A stretch of DNA of 64,000 nt, taken from contig NZ_JAPUVQ010000110.1 in NCBI RefSeq assembly GCF_029255145.1, positions 20,481 to 84,480 on the forward strand, given 5' to 3'. The translations under genes were made by a program, and so were the position numbers. Positions 33,557-44,285 of the stretch are shown here, in pieces (position 1 is the stretch's first letter; each line of letters begins with the position of its first letter). Below the pieces are notes generated by a model, which was not told the origin of the DNA, searched no databases, and saw only the letters and a program-made list of their open reading frames with translations. The DNA comes from Accumulibacter sp003538495 (GTDB taxonomy: Bacteria > Pseudomonadota > Gammaproteobacteria > Burkholderiales > Rhodocyclaceae).

Positions 33557-35683
33557 ATGGACAGCAAGATGGCAATCATCTCCACCTGGAGTTACGGCTT
33601 GGCTGGCATCCTGGCGGCCTTGCTGGCGCTCTACCTGGCGTCCGGCTGGCGCGCTGGCGGTCGCAGCCGCGCGATGTTCCTGGCGGTTAGCCTGTGTGCG
33701 CTGTGGGGCTTGCTCGGAATGACCTTCGCGATCACCGGCCAGGCGATCTTCTTTGCTGGCGGCCTGTTGGCAGATGCGCTGCGCTTCGGCGGCTGGTATC
33801 TGTTCCTGCTCGTTCTGATGAAGCCGGAGGCGCCCGAGGGCCAACGTTCTCCGGGCCGCTGCGGTTGGTTGGGCGCGGTCGCGGTGCTGCTGTTCATCGT
33901 CGGCTTCGGGTCGCAGCTCCTGGTGGTCTCGGGGATCGATCTGGTGATTGCCTACATGGTGCTGCCATCGCAACGCGTGGCCCTGTTCGCGTCGCTGGCC
34001 ATGAGCGTCTTCGGCCTGGTGCTGATCGAGCAGTTGTTTCGCAAGGTGTCACCTGATTTTCGCTGGAGCATCAAGCCCCTGTGCCTCGGCCTGGGCGGGA
34101 CATTTCTGTTCGACCTGTATCTGTACTCCGATGCGCTGTTGTTCAACCGGGTTGACGTGGACGCCTTCAGCATCCGCGGTTTTGCGCATGCGGTTGGCCT
34201 GCCGCTGGTTGCCTTGTCGGCGATCCGAAGCCATGACTGGAAGCGCCGGCTGGTGATGTCGCAGCGCGCCGCCGTGCAGTCCGCGACGCTGGTGATCGTT
34301 GGTATCTACCTCCTGTTCATGGCTTCGGCGGGCTATTACGTGCGCCTGTTTGGCGGCGAATGGGGGCGTGCTCTGCAACTGGCGCTGCTCTTTGCCGCGA
34401 TGCTGGTGCTGGTGGCTCTGACCTTCTCGGGTTCGATGCGGGCACGGCTGCGGGTCCAGGTCGGCAAGCACTTCTTCAGCTACCGCTACGACTATCGCGA
34501 AGAGTGGCTGCGCTTCACGCAGACGCTTTCCTCGCAGGATGGGTTCTCGGGTATGGGGCGTCATGCTGTGCGCGGCCTCGCCGACATGGTCGAGAGCCCG
34601 GGTGGTGCGCTGTGGCTGAAGGATCCCTCGGGTCGTTTCTTTGCCCAGGCGGCGTGCTGGAACATGCCGGTGTCGGTGGCCACCGAGGATCAGGGGAGCC
34701 CCTTGTGCAAGTTCCTGGTCGATAGCGGCTGGGTGATCAACCTCGAGGAGTATCGTTCGCTGCCGCGGCGCTACGACGGACTGACGCTGCCTTCCTGGCT
34801 GGTCGAGGTGCCGAACGCCTGGCTGGTCGTGCCGTTGACCACCGGCAACGAGTTGATCGCTTTTGTGGTGCTGGCCACGGCGCGCGCCAGGATCGACGTG
34901 AATTGGGAGGTAAATGACCTCCTGAAGACCGCTGGCCGTCAGGCAGGCGCCTTTCTCGGGCAGATGCAGGGCAGCGAAGCGTTGCTCGAAGTCCGCAAGT
35001 TCGACTCGTTCAACCGGATGTCGGCGTTTGTCGTCCATGACCTGAAGAACATCGTCGCGCAGTTGTCGCTGATGCTCAAGAACGCCGAGCGCCACCGCGA
35101 CAACCCGGAGTTCCAGAAGGACATGCTGATGACCGTAGAGAACTCCGTCGAGCGGATGCGACAGTTGATGCTGCAACTGCGCGAAGGCGCCACCCCGCTC
35201 GACGGCCCGCGCGGGATCGATCTGACTGATGCGGCCCGACGCATCCAGACCGCCAAGTCCGGGCAGGGAAGGGACGTGGAATTGACGATCGAGGAGCGAC
35301 TTGTTGCCCGTGGGCACGAAGACCGGATCGAACGGGTGATCGGCCACCTGGTGCAGAACGCCCTGGAGGCGACGGAAGAGGGCGGGCGGGTGTGGCTGCG
35401 GATCGCCCGGCAGGGGACCAACGCCTTGGTCGAGGTCGGCGACACCGGCCATGGAATGAGTCCCGAATTCGTCCGCGAGCGGCTGTTCAAGCCCTTTCAG
35501 ACGACCAAGCCGACGGGGATGGGGATCGGCGCCTACGAGAGTTTCCAGTATGTCAATGAGTTGGGGGGCACGCTGTCGGTCGACAGCGCCGTCGATGCCG
35601 GGACGCAGGTGAAACTGCTGTTGCCACTGTTTGACGCGGGTTCGGGCATCGACGCCGCTGGCGCTCCGAAGGAGCAGGAATGA
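33557..35683 (+). CDS. prsK: Histidine kinase PrsK (XrtA/PEP-CTERM system)
   Basis: Sensor kinase that pairs with PrsR to control exopolysaccharide and PEP-CTERM genes. The 708-residue protein has about eight membrane helices in residues 5-300, a GAF-like region (about 330-460), and an HisKA-like dimerisation segment FVVHDLKNIVAQLSLML with phospho-acceptor His494. The ATPase domain has VIGHLVQNALEATEEGG, VGDTGHGMS and FKPFQTTKPTGMGIGAY. ATG 33557 is chosen for the GGAGGAG site upstream. Its stop overlaps the prsR start. Confidence 0.9.
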   Translation: MDSKMAIISTWSYGLAGILAALLALYLASGWRAGGRSRAMFLAVSLCALWGLLGMTFAITGQAIFFAGGLLADALRFGGWYLFLLVLMKPEAPEGQRSPGRCGWLGAVAVLLFIVGFGSQLLVVSGIDLVIAYMVLPSQRVALFASLAMSVFGLVLIEQLFRKVSPDFRWSIKPLCLGLGGTFLFDLYLYSDALLFNRVDVDAFSIRGFAHAVGLPLVALSAIRSHDWKRRLVMSQRAAVQSATLVIVGIYLLFMASAGYYVRLFGGEWGRALQLALLFAAMLVLVALTFSGSMRARLRVQVGKHFFSYRYDYREEWLRFTQTLSSQDGFSGMGRHAVRGLADMVESPGGALWLKDPSGRFFAQAACWNMPVSVATEDQGSPLCKFLVDSGWVINLEEYRSLPRRYDGLTLPSWLVEVPNAWLVVPLTTGNELIAFVVLATARARIDVNWEVNDLLKTAGRQAGAFLGQMQGSEALLEVRKFDSFNRMSAFVVHDLKNIVAQLSLMLKNAERHRDNPEFQKDMLMTVENSVERMRQLMLQLREGATPLDGPRGIDLTDAARRIQTAKSGQGRDVELTIEERLVARGHEDRIERVIGHLVQNALEATEEGGRVWLRIARQGTNALVEVGDTGHGMSPEFVRERLFKPFQTTKPTGMGIGAYESFQYVNELGGTLSVDSAVDAGTQVKLLLPLFDAGSGIDAAGAPKEQE

Positions 35684-37038
35684 GTTCCGAGAAGTTGCCC
35701 CACCTGCTGATCGTCGAGGACGATCGGGCGCTGCAGAAACAGATCCGCTGGGCTTTTGACCAGTACGAAGCGTTGACTGCGGAGGATCGCGAGGGCGCGC
35801 TGGCACAGGTCCGTCGCCACCTGCCGCCGGTGGTGACGATGGATCTCGGTTTGCCGCCCGATGCCGATTCTGTCTCGGAAGGTTTCAAGCTGCTGGAAGA
35901 GATTCTGACGCTGGCGCCCGACACCAAGGTCATCGTCCTTACCGGGCAGAACGACCGGGCCAACGCCTTGCGCGCTGTTTCGCTGGGTGCTTACGACTTC
36001 TTCGCCAAGCCCTTCGAGATCGAGATGCTCGGCTTGACAATCCAGCGTGCCTATCGTCTCTATGAGCTGCAACAGGAGAACCGGCGGCTGCAGTCGATGC
36101 AGCAGCCCGATGTCCTGTCTGGTTTGCTGACGCGTGACCCGGACTTGCTGCGCGTCTGTCGCACGATCGAAAAAGTTGCGGTCAGCGATGCGACGGTACT
36201 GCTGCTCGGTGAGAGCGGTACCGGCAAGGAAGTCCTGGCGCGTGCGGTGCACGAGTCGTCGCCGCGGCGCCGAGAGCGATTCGTGGCCATCAACTGTGCG
36301 GCGATCCCCGACAATCTGCTGGAAAGCGAGCTTTTCGGGTACGAGAAGGGCGCTTTCACGGGCGCTGCCCGGACCACGCTGGGGAAGATCGAAACCGCGA
36401 ACGGCGGCACTTTGATGCTCGACGAGATCGGCGACCTCCCGCACGCCCTGCAAGCCAAGCTGCTGCGCTTTCTGCAGGAACGCGTGATCGAGCGGATCGG
36501 CGGACGCAACGAGATACCGGTCAACGTGCGGATCGTCTGCGCGACGCATCAGGACCTGAAATCGCTGATCGCTGATGGGCGCTTCCGTGAGGATTTGTAC
36601 TATCGACTGGCGGAGATTGTGGTCAATATTCCGCCATTGCGTGCTCGCTCAGGCGATGCCACGCTGCTGGCACACGCCTTCGTCAGGCGTTTCGCGGCAG
36701 AACAGAATCGCGGCGCGATGACCATTCGCGAAGATGCCCTGCGGGCGATTGAGGCGCACAACTGGCCGGGCAACGTTCGCGAACTCGAGAATTGCATCAA
36801 ACGGGCGGTGATCATGGCCGACGGCAATCAGCTCACCGCCGATGACATTGGTCTGGCTGGTGGCGGAGCGCAGGACGCGATGCTGCTGGACCTGCGACAC
36901 GCTCGTGACGACGCTGAAAGGCGGGTGATCATCACCGCTTTGGCGCGCGCCGACGGGAACGTTGTCAGGGCCGCCGAGTTGATTGGCGTCAGCCGCCCGA
37001 CCCTGTACGATCTGATGCATCGTTTCGGACTGAAGTAG
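35680..37038 (+). CDS. prsR: Sigma-54-dependent response regulator PrsR
   Basis: NtrC-type activator, 452 residues. The receiver domain has the acidic pair VEDD (13-15 region), the phospho-acceptor in MDLGLPP (Asp55) and the KPFE lysine. The AAA+ domain has Walker A GESGTGKE (about 183), the sigma-54 contact loop GAFTGA (224-229) and Walker B GGTLMLDEIGDLP. A Fis-type helix-turn-helix (NVVRAAELIGVSRPTLYDLM) ends the protein. It overlaps prsK by four bases. By family it should activate sigma-54 promoters of polysaccharide genes. Confidence 0.93.
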   Translation: MSSEKLPHLLIVEDDRALQKQIRWAFDQYEALTAEDREGALAQVRRHLPPVVTMDLGLPPDADSVSEGFKLLEEILTLAPDTKVIVLTGQNDRANALRAVSLGAYDFFAKPFEIEMLGLTIQRAYRLYELQQENRRLQSMQQPDVLSGLLTRDPDLLRVCRTIEKVAVSDATVLLLGESGTGKEVLARAVHESSPRRRERFVAINCAAIPDNLLESELFGYEKGAFTGAARTTLGKIETANGGTLMLDEIGDLPHALQAKLLRFLQERVIERIGGRNEIPVNVRIVCATHQDLKSLIADGRFREDLYYRLAEIVVNIPPLRARSGDATLLAHAFVRRFAAEQNRGAMTIREDALRAIEAHNWPGNVRELENCIKRAVIMADGNQLTADDIGLAGGGAQDAMLLDLRHARDDAERRVIITALARADGNVVRAAELIGVSRPTLYDLMHRFGLK

Positions 37039-37082
37039 CCTTTTTCTTGACGGACAATCTTTGCCACTCTGTGGGGATCATC

Positions 37083-39869
37083 ATGAACACTCGTACCTCG
37101 ATACACATGCTGCGTAAAGCGACGGTCTCAGGTTTGCTCGCCGCGCTGCTGCTGGTTGGCTGTGGCGGAGACAAACCGGAAGCGATGCTGGCATCGGCCA
37201 AGGAGTATCTGGCGAAGCATGACCACAAGGCGGCGACCATCCAGTTGAAGAACGCCTTGCAGCAGAAGCCCGATCTGGCAGAGGCGCGCTTTCTGCTCGG
37301 CGAGGCGTTGCTCGACGCCGGCGATCCGACTGGCGCCGAAGTTGAATTGCGCAAGGCCCAGAGCTTGAACTACCCGGCCGACCAGGTAACCCCGCTGTTG
37401 GCCCGCACCATGCTGGCGCTCGGGCAGGCGAAGAAGGTGACGGACGAATTGGCCAAGTCTGACCTGTCGACACCGGCGGCGGTCGCCGATCTCAAGACGA
37501 CCGTGGCGCAAGCCTATCTGGCACAGGGCAAGGCCGACCTGGCCGATGCCGCGTATACGGCGGCCCTGGCGGCGCAGGACGGTTACCCGCCGGCGCTGAT
37601 CGGCCAGGCGGCGGCAAGGGCGAGCCGGGGCGATTTGCCGGGTGCGCTGGCGCTGGTCGACGCGGCCCTTGCGAAATCGCCAGGGCTAAATGACGCCTGG
37701 CAGCTCAAGGGCGAGCTGTTGTCGGCACAGGGTGACGCGGCGGCGGCCATGCAGGCCTATCGCAAGGCGCTGGAAATCAAGGCCGACTATCTGCCCGCTT
37801 ACGCCGCCATGGTCAAGCTCCTGTTGGCCGAGGGCAAGAACGACGAGGCCGCCAGGGAACTGGCCGCGATGCAGAAGATCGCGCCCAACAATCCACAGAC
37901 CAATTACCTGCGGGCAACGCTTGCCTATCAGCAGAAGGACTATGCGGCGGCCAAGGAAGCCATCCTCCAAGTGCTCAAGGTTGCCCCGGAAAGTCCCCTC
38001 GGGCTGCAGTTAGCCGGGCTCATCGAGTACGAATTGAAGGCCTTCCCGCAGGCGGAAGCCTACCTGCTCAAGGCGTTGCCGAAGACACCACCGCTCGGCA
38101 TGGCTCGCCGTGTGCTGATCGCCAGCTACCTGCGCAACGCGCAGCCGGGCAAGGCGCTGAACATCCTGGAGCCGGTGCTCGACAAGATCGACAAGGATTC
38201 GAACATGCTGGCGCTCGCCGGCCAGGTCTTTCTGCAGAATGGCGATGTCGAGAGAGGTGGCAAGTACTTTGCGCGGGCTGCCGCCCTTGATCCGCAGAAT
38301 ATCGGCAAGAAGACCTCGCTGGCCCTGGTCAATCTGGCTACCGGCGATACCGACGTGGCGCTCCGCGACCTTGAGCAGGTGGCGGCAGCCGACCCCGGTA
38401 ACCGCGCGGATCTGGCTCTGATCGCCGCGCACCTGCAGCGTCGCGAGTTCGACAAGGCGCTGAAGGCGATCGCCGAGCTGGAGAAGAAACAGCCCGACAA
38501 CCCGTTGACGTTTAACCTGCGCGGGACCGCGCTGCTCGGCAAGAAAGACATCGCCGGGGCACGGAAGAGCTTTGAAAAAGCGCTCTCCTTGAACCCGGTG
38601 TACTACCCGGCGACGGCCAATCTGGCCAATCTGGACATTTACGAGAAAAAGCCCGGGGAAGCGAAGAAGCGTTTCGAGGCCTTGCTGGCCAAAGATCCCA
38701 AGAACGCGCAGGCCCTGCTGGCGATGGCCCAGCTGAGTGCCAAGGCCGGCGGCACGACCGAAGAAGTGGCCGGCCTGATCAAACAGGCGGTGGCAGCCGA
38801 CCCTGCCGCGTCGGCTCCGCGCCTGGCTCTGATCGGCCTCTATCTTGGCAAGAAGGACGTCAAGAGCGCGCTTGCGGCGGCGCAGGAAGCCGTCGCCGCG
38901 CTGCCGGATCGGCCGGAGATCCTCGATGGTTCGGGGCGTGCTCAGCAGGCTGCCGGCGACTTCAACCAGGCGCTGGCGACCTACGGCAAGCTCGCCGCGC
39001 TGCAGCCCGACAGTCCGCTGCCATTCCTGCGCATGGCCGAGATCGAAGTGGCGGCGAAGAACAAGCCAGGCGCGCTGCAGAGTCTGCACAAGGCGCTGAA
39101 GGTCAAGCCGGATTCGCTCGAGGCGCAACGCGGGATAATCATGCTCGAACTCGACGCCGGTCGGCTCGACGAGGCGCTGGCGATGGCGCGCGCGGTGCAG
39201 AAGCAGAGACCGAAAGAAGCGGTCGGTTACCTCTTCGAGGGTGATACCTATCTTGCGAAGAAGTCCTGGCCTGAGGCCGTGGCGGCGTACCGCGCCGGCC
39301 TGAAGGCGGATCCCGGGAGCGGCGAACTGGCGATCAAGCTGTATGGCGCGTTGCTCGGCAGTGGCAGCCCGGCCGACGCCGAAAGGTTCGGTGAGACCTG
39401 GCAGAAGGATCATCCCAAGGATGCGCGTTTCCGCCTGTATCTGGCCGAAGTGGCGACCGCGCGCAAGGACTATGCCGGCGCTGCCAAGCGCTATCGCGCC
39501 TTGCTCGAGGCGCAGCCGAACGACCCGGCCGTACTTAACAATCTGGCGTGGGTGGCCGGACAGCTCAAGGATCCGAAGGCCATCGAATACGCCGAGAAGG
39601 CGAACAAACTGGCGCCGAATCAACCGGCGCTGATGGATACCCTCGGCGTGCTGCTGGTCGATAAGGGCGATAGCGCGCGCGGGCTGGAGCTACTCAAGAA
39701 GGCTCTCGAACTTGCTCCGCAGGCCACGCAGATTCGCTTCAATTACGCCAAGGCGCTGATCAAGGCCGGCCAGAAGGCCGAGGCCAGGAAGGAGTTGGAT
39801 CAACTCGTGAAGCTCGGCGACCAGTTCCCGGCACAGGCCGAAGTCGCGGAACTGCTCAAGGCGCTGTAG
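37083..39869 (+). CDS. prsT: TPR-repeat lipoprotein PrsT (XrtA/PEP-CTERM system)
   Basis: A 928-residue secreted TPR protein with a lipoprotein signal ending LLLVGC (Cys27). About 20 or more tetratricopeptide repeats fill the rest, visible as recurring patterns such as ATIQLKNALQQKPDLAEARF, AYRKALEIKADYLPAYAAM and SFEKALSLNPVYYPATANLA. Length matches PrsT (about 900 residues). The ATG at 37083 lies 44 bp after prsR. A role in export or anchoring of the polysaccharide is proposed for the family. Confidence 0.9.
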   Translation: MNTRTSIHMLRKATVSGLLAALLLVGCGGDKPEAMLASAKEYLAKHDHKAATIQLKNALQQKPDLAEARFLLGEALLDAGDPTGAEVELRKAQSLNYPADQVTPLLARTMLALGQAKKVTDELAKSDLSTPAAVADLKTTVAQAYLAQGKADLADAAYTAALAAQDGYPPALIGQAAARASRGDLPGALALVDAALAKSPGLNDAWQLKGELLSAQGDAAAAMQAYRKALEIKADYLPAYAAMVKLLLAEGKNDEAARELAAMQKIAPNNPQTNYLRATLAYQQKDYAAAKEAILQVLKVAPESPLGLQLAGLIEYELKAFPQAEAYLLKALPKTPPLGMARRVLIASYLRNAQPGKALNILEPVLDKIDKDSNMLALAGQVFLQNGDVERGGKYFARAAALDPQNIGKKTSLALVNLATGDTDVALRDLEQVAAADPGNRADLALIAAHLQRREFDKALKAIAELEKKQPDNPLTFNLRGTALLGKKDIAGARKSFEKALSLNPVYYPATANLANLDIYEKKPGEAKKRFEALLAKDPKNAQALLAMAQLSAKAGGTTEEVAGLIKQAVAADPAASAPRLALIGLYLGKKDVKSALAAAQEAVAALPDRPEILDGSGRAQQAAGDFNQALATYGKLAALQPDSPLPFLRMAEIEVAAKNKPGALQSLHKALKVKPDSLEAQRGIIMLELDAGRLDEALAMARAVQKQRPKEAVGYLFEGDTYLAKKSWPEAVAAYRAGLKADPGSGELAIKLYGALLGSGSPADAERFGETWQKDHPKDARFRLYLAEVATARKDYAGAAKRYRALLEAQPNDPAVLNNLAWVAGQLKDPKAIEYAEKANKLAPNQPALMDTLGVLLVDKGDSARGLELLKKALELAPQATQIRFNYAKALIKAGQKAEARKELDQLVKLGDQFPAQAEVAELLKAL

Positions 39870-39921
39870 ACGCGGTTGCGATTGACGGTGATTTGATTTG
39901 TATGGAGAGGATGAAGAGTTC

Positions 39922-41189
<1,268 letters not shown>

Positions 41190-41202
<13 letters not shown>

Positions 41203-42269
41203 GTTCCCCGGATAGCGATTCGCCGAGCGCCGGCGCGGTGCTCGGCGAACGCCTGCGGGCGCAGCCGGCACGCTGGCTGGTGACCGGTAGTGCCGGATTC
41301 ATTGGCTCGCATCTGGTGCAGACGCTGCTCGGCCACGGCCAGACCGTGGTCGGTCTGGACAACTTCGCGACCGGTCATCGTCGCAACGTCGACGAAGTGC
41401 AGTCACTGGTGACCCCCGGGCAGTGGTTGCGTCATCGCTTCGTCGAGGCCGATATCCGGGACCTCGATGCCTGCCGCGAAGCGTGCCGCGAGATCGATTT
41501 CGTTTTGCATCAGGCGGCGCTGGGTTCGGTGCCGCGCTCGCTGGCTAACCCCGTGGCGACCAACAGCACCAACGTCGATGGCTTTCTCAACATGCTGGTG
41601 GCAGCCCGGGACGCCGGTGTCAGGCGCTTCGTCTATGCCGCATCGAGTTCGACCTACGGCGATCATCAGGCGCTGCCCAAGGTCGAAGAGCGCATCGGTC
41701 GGCCGCTATCACCCTACGCCGTGAGCAAGCTGGTCAACGAACTCTACGCCGATGTTTTTGCGCGCTGTTACGAATTCCCGTCAATCGGTCTGCGTTACTT
41801 CAACGTCTTCGGTCCGCGACAGGATCCGGATGGCGCCTACGCGGCGGTGATTCCGCGCTGGACGCGGGCGATGCTGCTTGGCGAGGAGGTGACGATCAAC
41901 GGCGACGGCGAGAGCAGCCGTGATTTCTGCTACATTGACAATGCCGTGCAGGCCAACCTCCTGGCGGCAACCAGCGACGAACCGGCGGCCGTCAACCAGG
42001 TCTATAACGTCGCCGTCGATGGCCGCACGGCGCTCAATCGCCTTTTCGAGATCCTGCGCGACGCCTTGGCGGAATTTCGCCCCGAAGTGGGCGATGTGCG
42101 AGCGGTGCACGGGGAATTCCGCGTCGGCGATGTGCGTCATTCGCAGGCGGACATCGGCAAGGCCAGGCGTTTGCTCGGCTATCGGCCGAGCCACCGGCTC
42201 GAAGAGGGCGTTCGGGCGGCGATGCCCTGGTACCTGTCACGTTTTGCCGTTGCCGACGAGGTCAGCTGA
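41190..42269 (+). CDS. UDP-N-acetylglucosamine 4-epimerase (WbpP/TviC type)
   Basis: Short-chain dehydrogenase/reductase that interconverts UDP-GlcNAc and UDP-GalNAc. The 359-residue protein has the NAD motif VTGSAGFIGSHLVQTLLGHG (about 31-50), the AASSSTYGDH serine motif and the catalytic YAVSK (Tyr/Lys near 173-177). LRYFNVFGPRQDPDGAYAAV and GDGESSRDFCYIDNAVQAN are typical of WbpP/TviC. The GTG start overlaps the 3' end of the dehydrogenase gene by 13 bp; an in-frame later start is possible. Confidence 0.88.
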
Positions 42270-43195
42270 TGAAAGCCGCCTGTTTGCGTTGTCCGCTGCG
42301 GCTCCGCCGTGGGGCGCTGGTTTTTTGCGGATTGCTGAGTCTCGGCAGTTCGTCGCTCGCCGCGCATGCCGCCGTCGACGGCTCCGGTGACCGGGACAAC
42401 GAGCGTCGCCTCGCGATTCGCAAGGAGGCGCTGAGCTACGAGCATGGCGAAGGCGTGCCCAGGGATCCGCTTCGGGCGGCCAGCCTGTACTGCGATGGCG
42501 CCCGTCTGGGCGACGCCGAGGCACAGTTCAATCTGGGCTGGATGTACGCCAATGGTCGCGGCGTCGACCGTGATGACTCGCGGGCAGCTTACTTTTTCAG
42601 CCTGGCCGCCAAACAGGGGCACCCGCAATCGCAGAAGATGCAACGCTTCGTCGGCGAACCGGGGCCGGAGGTGCCCGAGTGCATGCGCCCGCCGGTGCTG
42701 GCCGACGATGGCCGCGATGTGCTGGTGGCCGGCAGCGAAGCGCAGAAGGTGGTCTTTGGCCTGGTCAATCAGTTGGCGCCCCAATATGGCGTCAGCCCAC
42801 GCCTGGCGCTGGCGGTCATCCGGGCGGAATCCAACTTCAATCCGCAGGCCCTGTCGAACAAGAACGCGCAGGGGCTGATGCAGCTCATTCCGGATACCTC
42901 GGCGCGCTTCAACGTCACCAAGCCCTTTGATCCGGAGCAGAACCTGCGTGGCGGGCTCGCTTATTTGCGCTGGCTGCTGGCCTATTTCGAGGGCGACGTC
43001 AGCCTGGTCGCGGCGGCCTACAACGCCGGCGAAGGCGCGGTCAATCGTTACCGTGGCGTGCCACCCTACGCCGAGACGCGCGGCTACGTGAAGCGGATCA
43101 TGAGTCTTTTCAAGCGTGACGACCATCCGTACGACGCCAGCGTGACCACGCCTTCCCCCGAACTGCCGAGGATTCGCTTGACCAAAGGCAGCTAG
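42269..43195 (+). CDS. Lytic transglycosylase with Sel1 repeats
   Basis: Periplasmic murein-cleaving enzyme. The 308-residue product has a signal-like N-terminus (residues 15-33), two Sel1-type repeats (YEHGEGVPRDPLRAASLY and NLGWMYANGRGVDRDDSRAA, about 57-118), then an SLT domain with catalytic Glu187 in AVIRAESNFNPQALS, GLMQLIPDTSARF, GGLAYLRWLL and AAYNAGEGAV. The ATG overlaps the epimerase stop by one base (ATGA-type), so it belongs to the polysaccharide operon and may open the cell wall for export machinery. Confidence 0.9.
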   Translation: MKAACLRCPLRLRRGALVFCGLLSLGSSSLAAHAAVDGSGDRDNERRLAIRKEALSYEHGEGVPRDPLRAASLYCDGARLGDAEAQFNLGWMYANGRGVDRDDSRAAYFFSLAAKQGHPQSQKMQRFVGEPGPEVPECMRPPVLADDGRDVLVAGSEAQKVVFGLVNQLAPQYGVSPRLALAVIRAESNFNPQALSNKNAQGLMQLIPDTSARFNVTKPFDPEQNLRGGLAYLRWLLAYFEGDVSLVAAAYNAGEGAVNRYRGVPPYAETRGYVKRIMSLFKRDDHPYDASVTTPSPELPRIRLTKGS

Positions 43196-43351
43196 GGCGG
43201 GCAAGCTGCGACAGGGTCGGCGGCCAGCGGGTGGTGCTCTTGGCCGCGCCGGCCAGTTCCGGGGCGCCGCAAGAAAGCCGCCCCGGCGGTGCCGCTTTCC
43301 CGCGCCTCCGCACGCATTTCGCAGGCCTTGGATGACCTTCGAAGGAACAAC

Positions 43352-44218
43352 ATGGAACTGTGGCATTTGATCTCGCCCGCGTCGACCGAAGCGCCGGGAA
43401 GTCGTCGTGACGACTCCCGGAAGGTGCGGCCGGCGGCGCCGATGGCGAGCGCGCCGGGCTTGTGGCGGGCTGCCGCGCTGCTCGTCCTGCTGGTTTTCGT
43501 CAGGCCCGCGGTTGCTGATTTGCCCGAGGTGATCGAGCAGGTGAAGCCTTCGGTGGTGGTCGTCGGTACCTATCAGCGGACGCGCAGCCCGCAGTTCATG
43601 ATGCGTGGAACCGGCTTCGTGGTCGGCGACGGCCGTCATGTGGCGACCAATCTTCACGTGCTTCCGGACAAGACCAACGATACGGCGGGCGAAGTGCTGG
43701 TGATTCTGGCGCTTCTGCCGGGTTCAAGCCCGCAGCAACGCGCGGCCAGATCGGTCGCGGTCGACAAGACGCATGACCTGGCGCTGCTGCAGGTCGATGG
43801 GCCGGCCTTGCCGGCGCTTGCCCTGCATCACCCGGGGCAGGTGCGCGAGGGGCAGTCGGTCGCGTTTACCGGCTTCCCGATCGGCGCCGTGTTGGGCCTG
43901 TCGCCGGTGACGCACCGCGGCATCATCTCGGCGGTGACGCCGATTGTCCTGCCCGGGGCAAACGCGCGGCAGCTTGATCCCAGGGTGATTCAGCGCTTGC
44001 GCAGCGGCAGCTTCGACATCTACCAGCTCGACGCGACGGCGTACCCTGGCAACAGCGGTGGTCCGCTGTACGAAGTCGGCCGCGGCGAGGTGGTCGGAAT
44101 CATCAACATGGTATTCGTCAAGGAAACCAAGGAAGCCATTCTGAGCAAGCCCTCGGGAATCAGCTTCGCCATTCCGGTACAGTTCCTGCGCGAGTTGATG
44201 CGGGAAGCGAACCAATAG
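43352..44218 (+). CDS. Trypsin-like serine protease (S1C type)
   Basis: Secreted protease of 288 residues. A hydrophobic segment (AAALLVLLVFVRPAVA, about 38-53) acts as signal or anchor. The catalytic triad is visible: His in VATNLHVLP, Asp in DKTHDLALLQVD and Ser in YPGNSGGPLYEV. No PDZ domain follows, unlike DegP/HtrA. ATG 43352 has GAAGGAAC upstream; an in-frame upstream start at 43289 lacks such a site. It closes the envelope/polysaccharide gene block. Confidence 0.86.
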   Translation: MELWHLISPASTEAPGSRRDDSRKVRPAAPMASAPGLWRAAALLVLLVFVRPAVADLPEVIEQVKPSVVVVGTYQRTRSPQFMMRGTGFVVGDGRHVATNLHVLPDKTNDTAGEVLVILALLPGSSPQQRAARSVAVDKTHDLALLQVDGPALPALALHHPGQVREGQSVAFTGFPIGAVLGLSPVTHRGIISAVTPIVLPGANARQLDPRVIQRLRSGSFDIYQLDATAYPGNSGGPLYEVGRGEVVGIINMVFVKETKEAILSKPSGISFAIPVQFLRELMREANQ

Positions 44219-44285
44219 TCGACCGGCCGCCGCACCGACCGTGGCCGCATCTGTTAGCATGCGCGCTGCTTCCGACGAACCGCGC

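Noticed and set aside
34049..35806. Antisense ORF of 585 codons over prsK
   Set aside because: Shadow of the kinase gene, whose domains are unambiguous on the plus strand.
38010..39623. Long antisense ORF of 537 codons inside prsT
   Set aside because: It is the complement of the TPR repeats; repetitive GC-rich codons keep the antisense frame open and the product is arginine/leucine rich without motifs.
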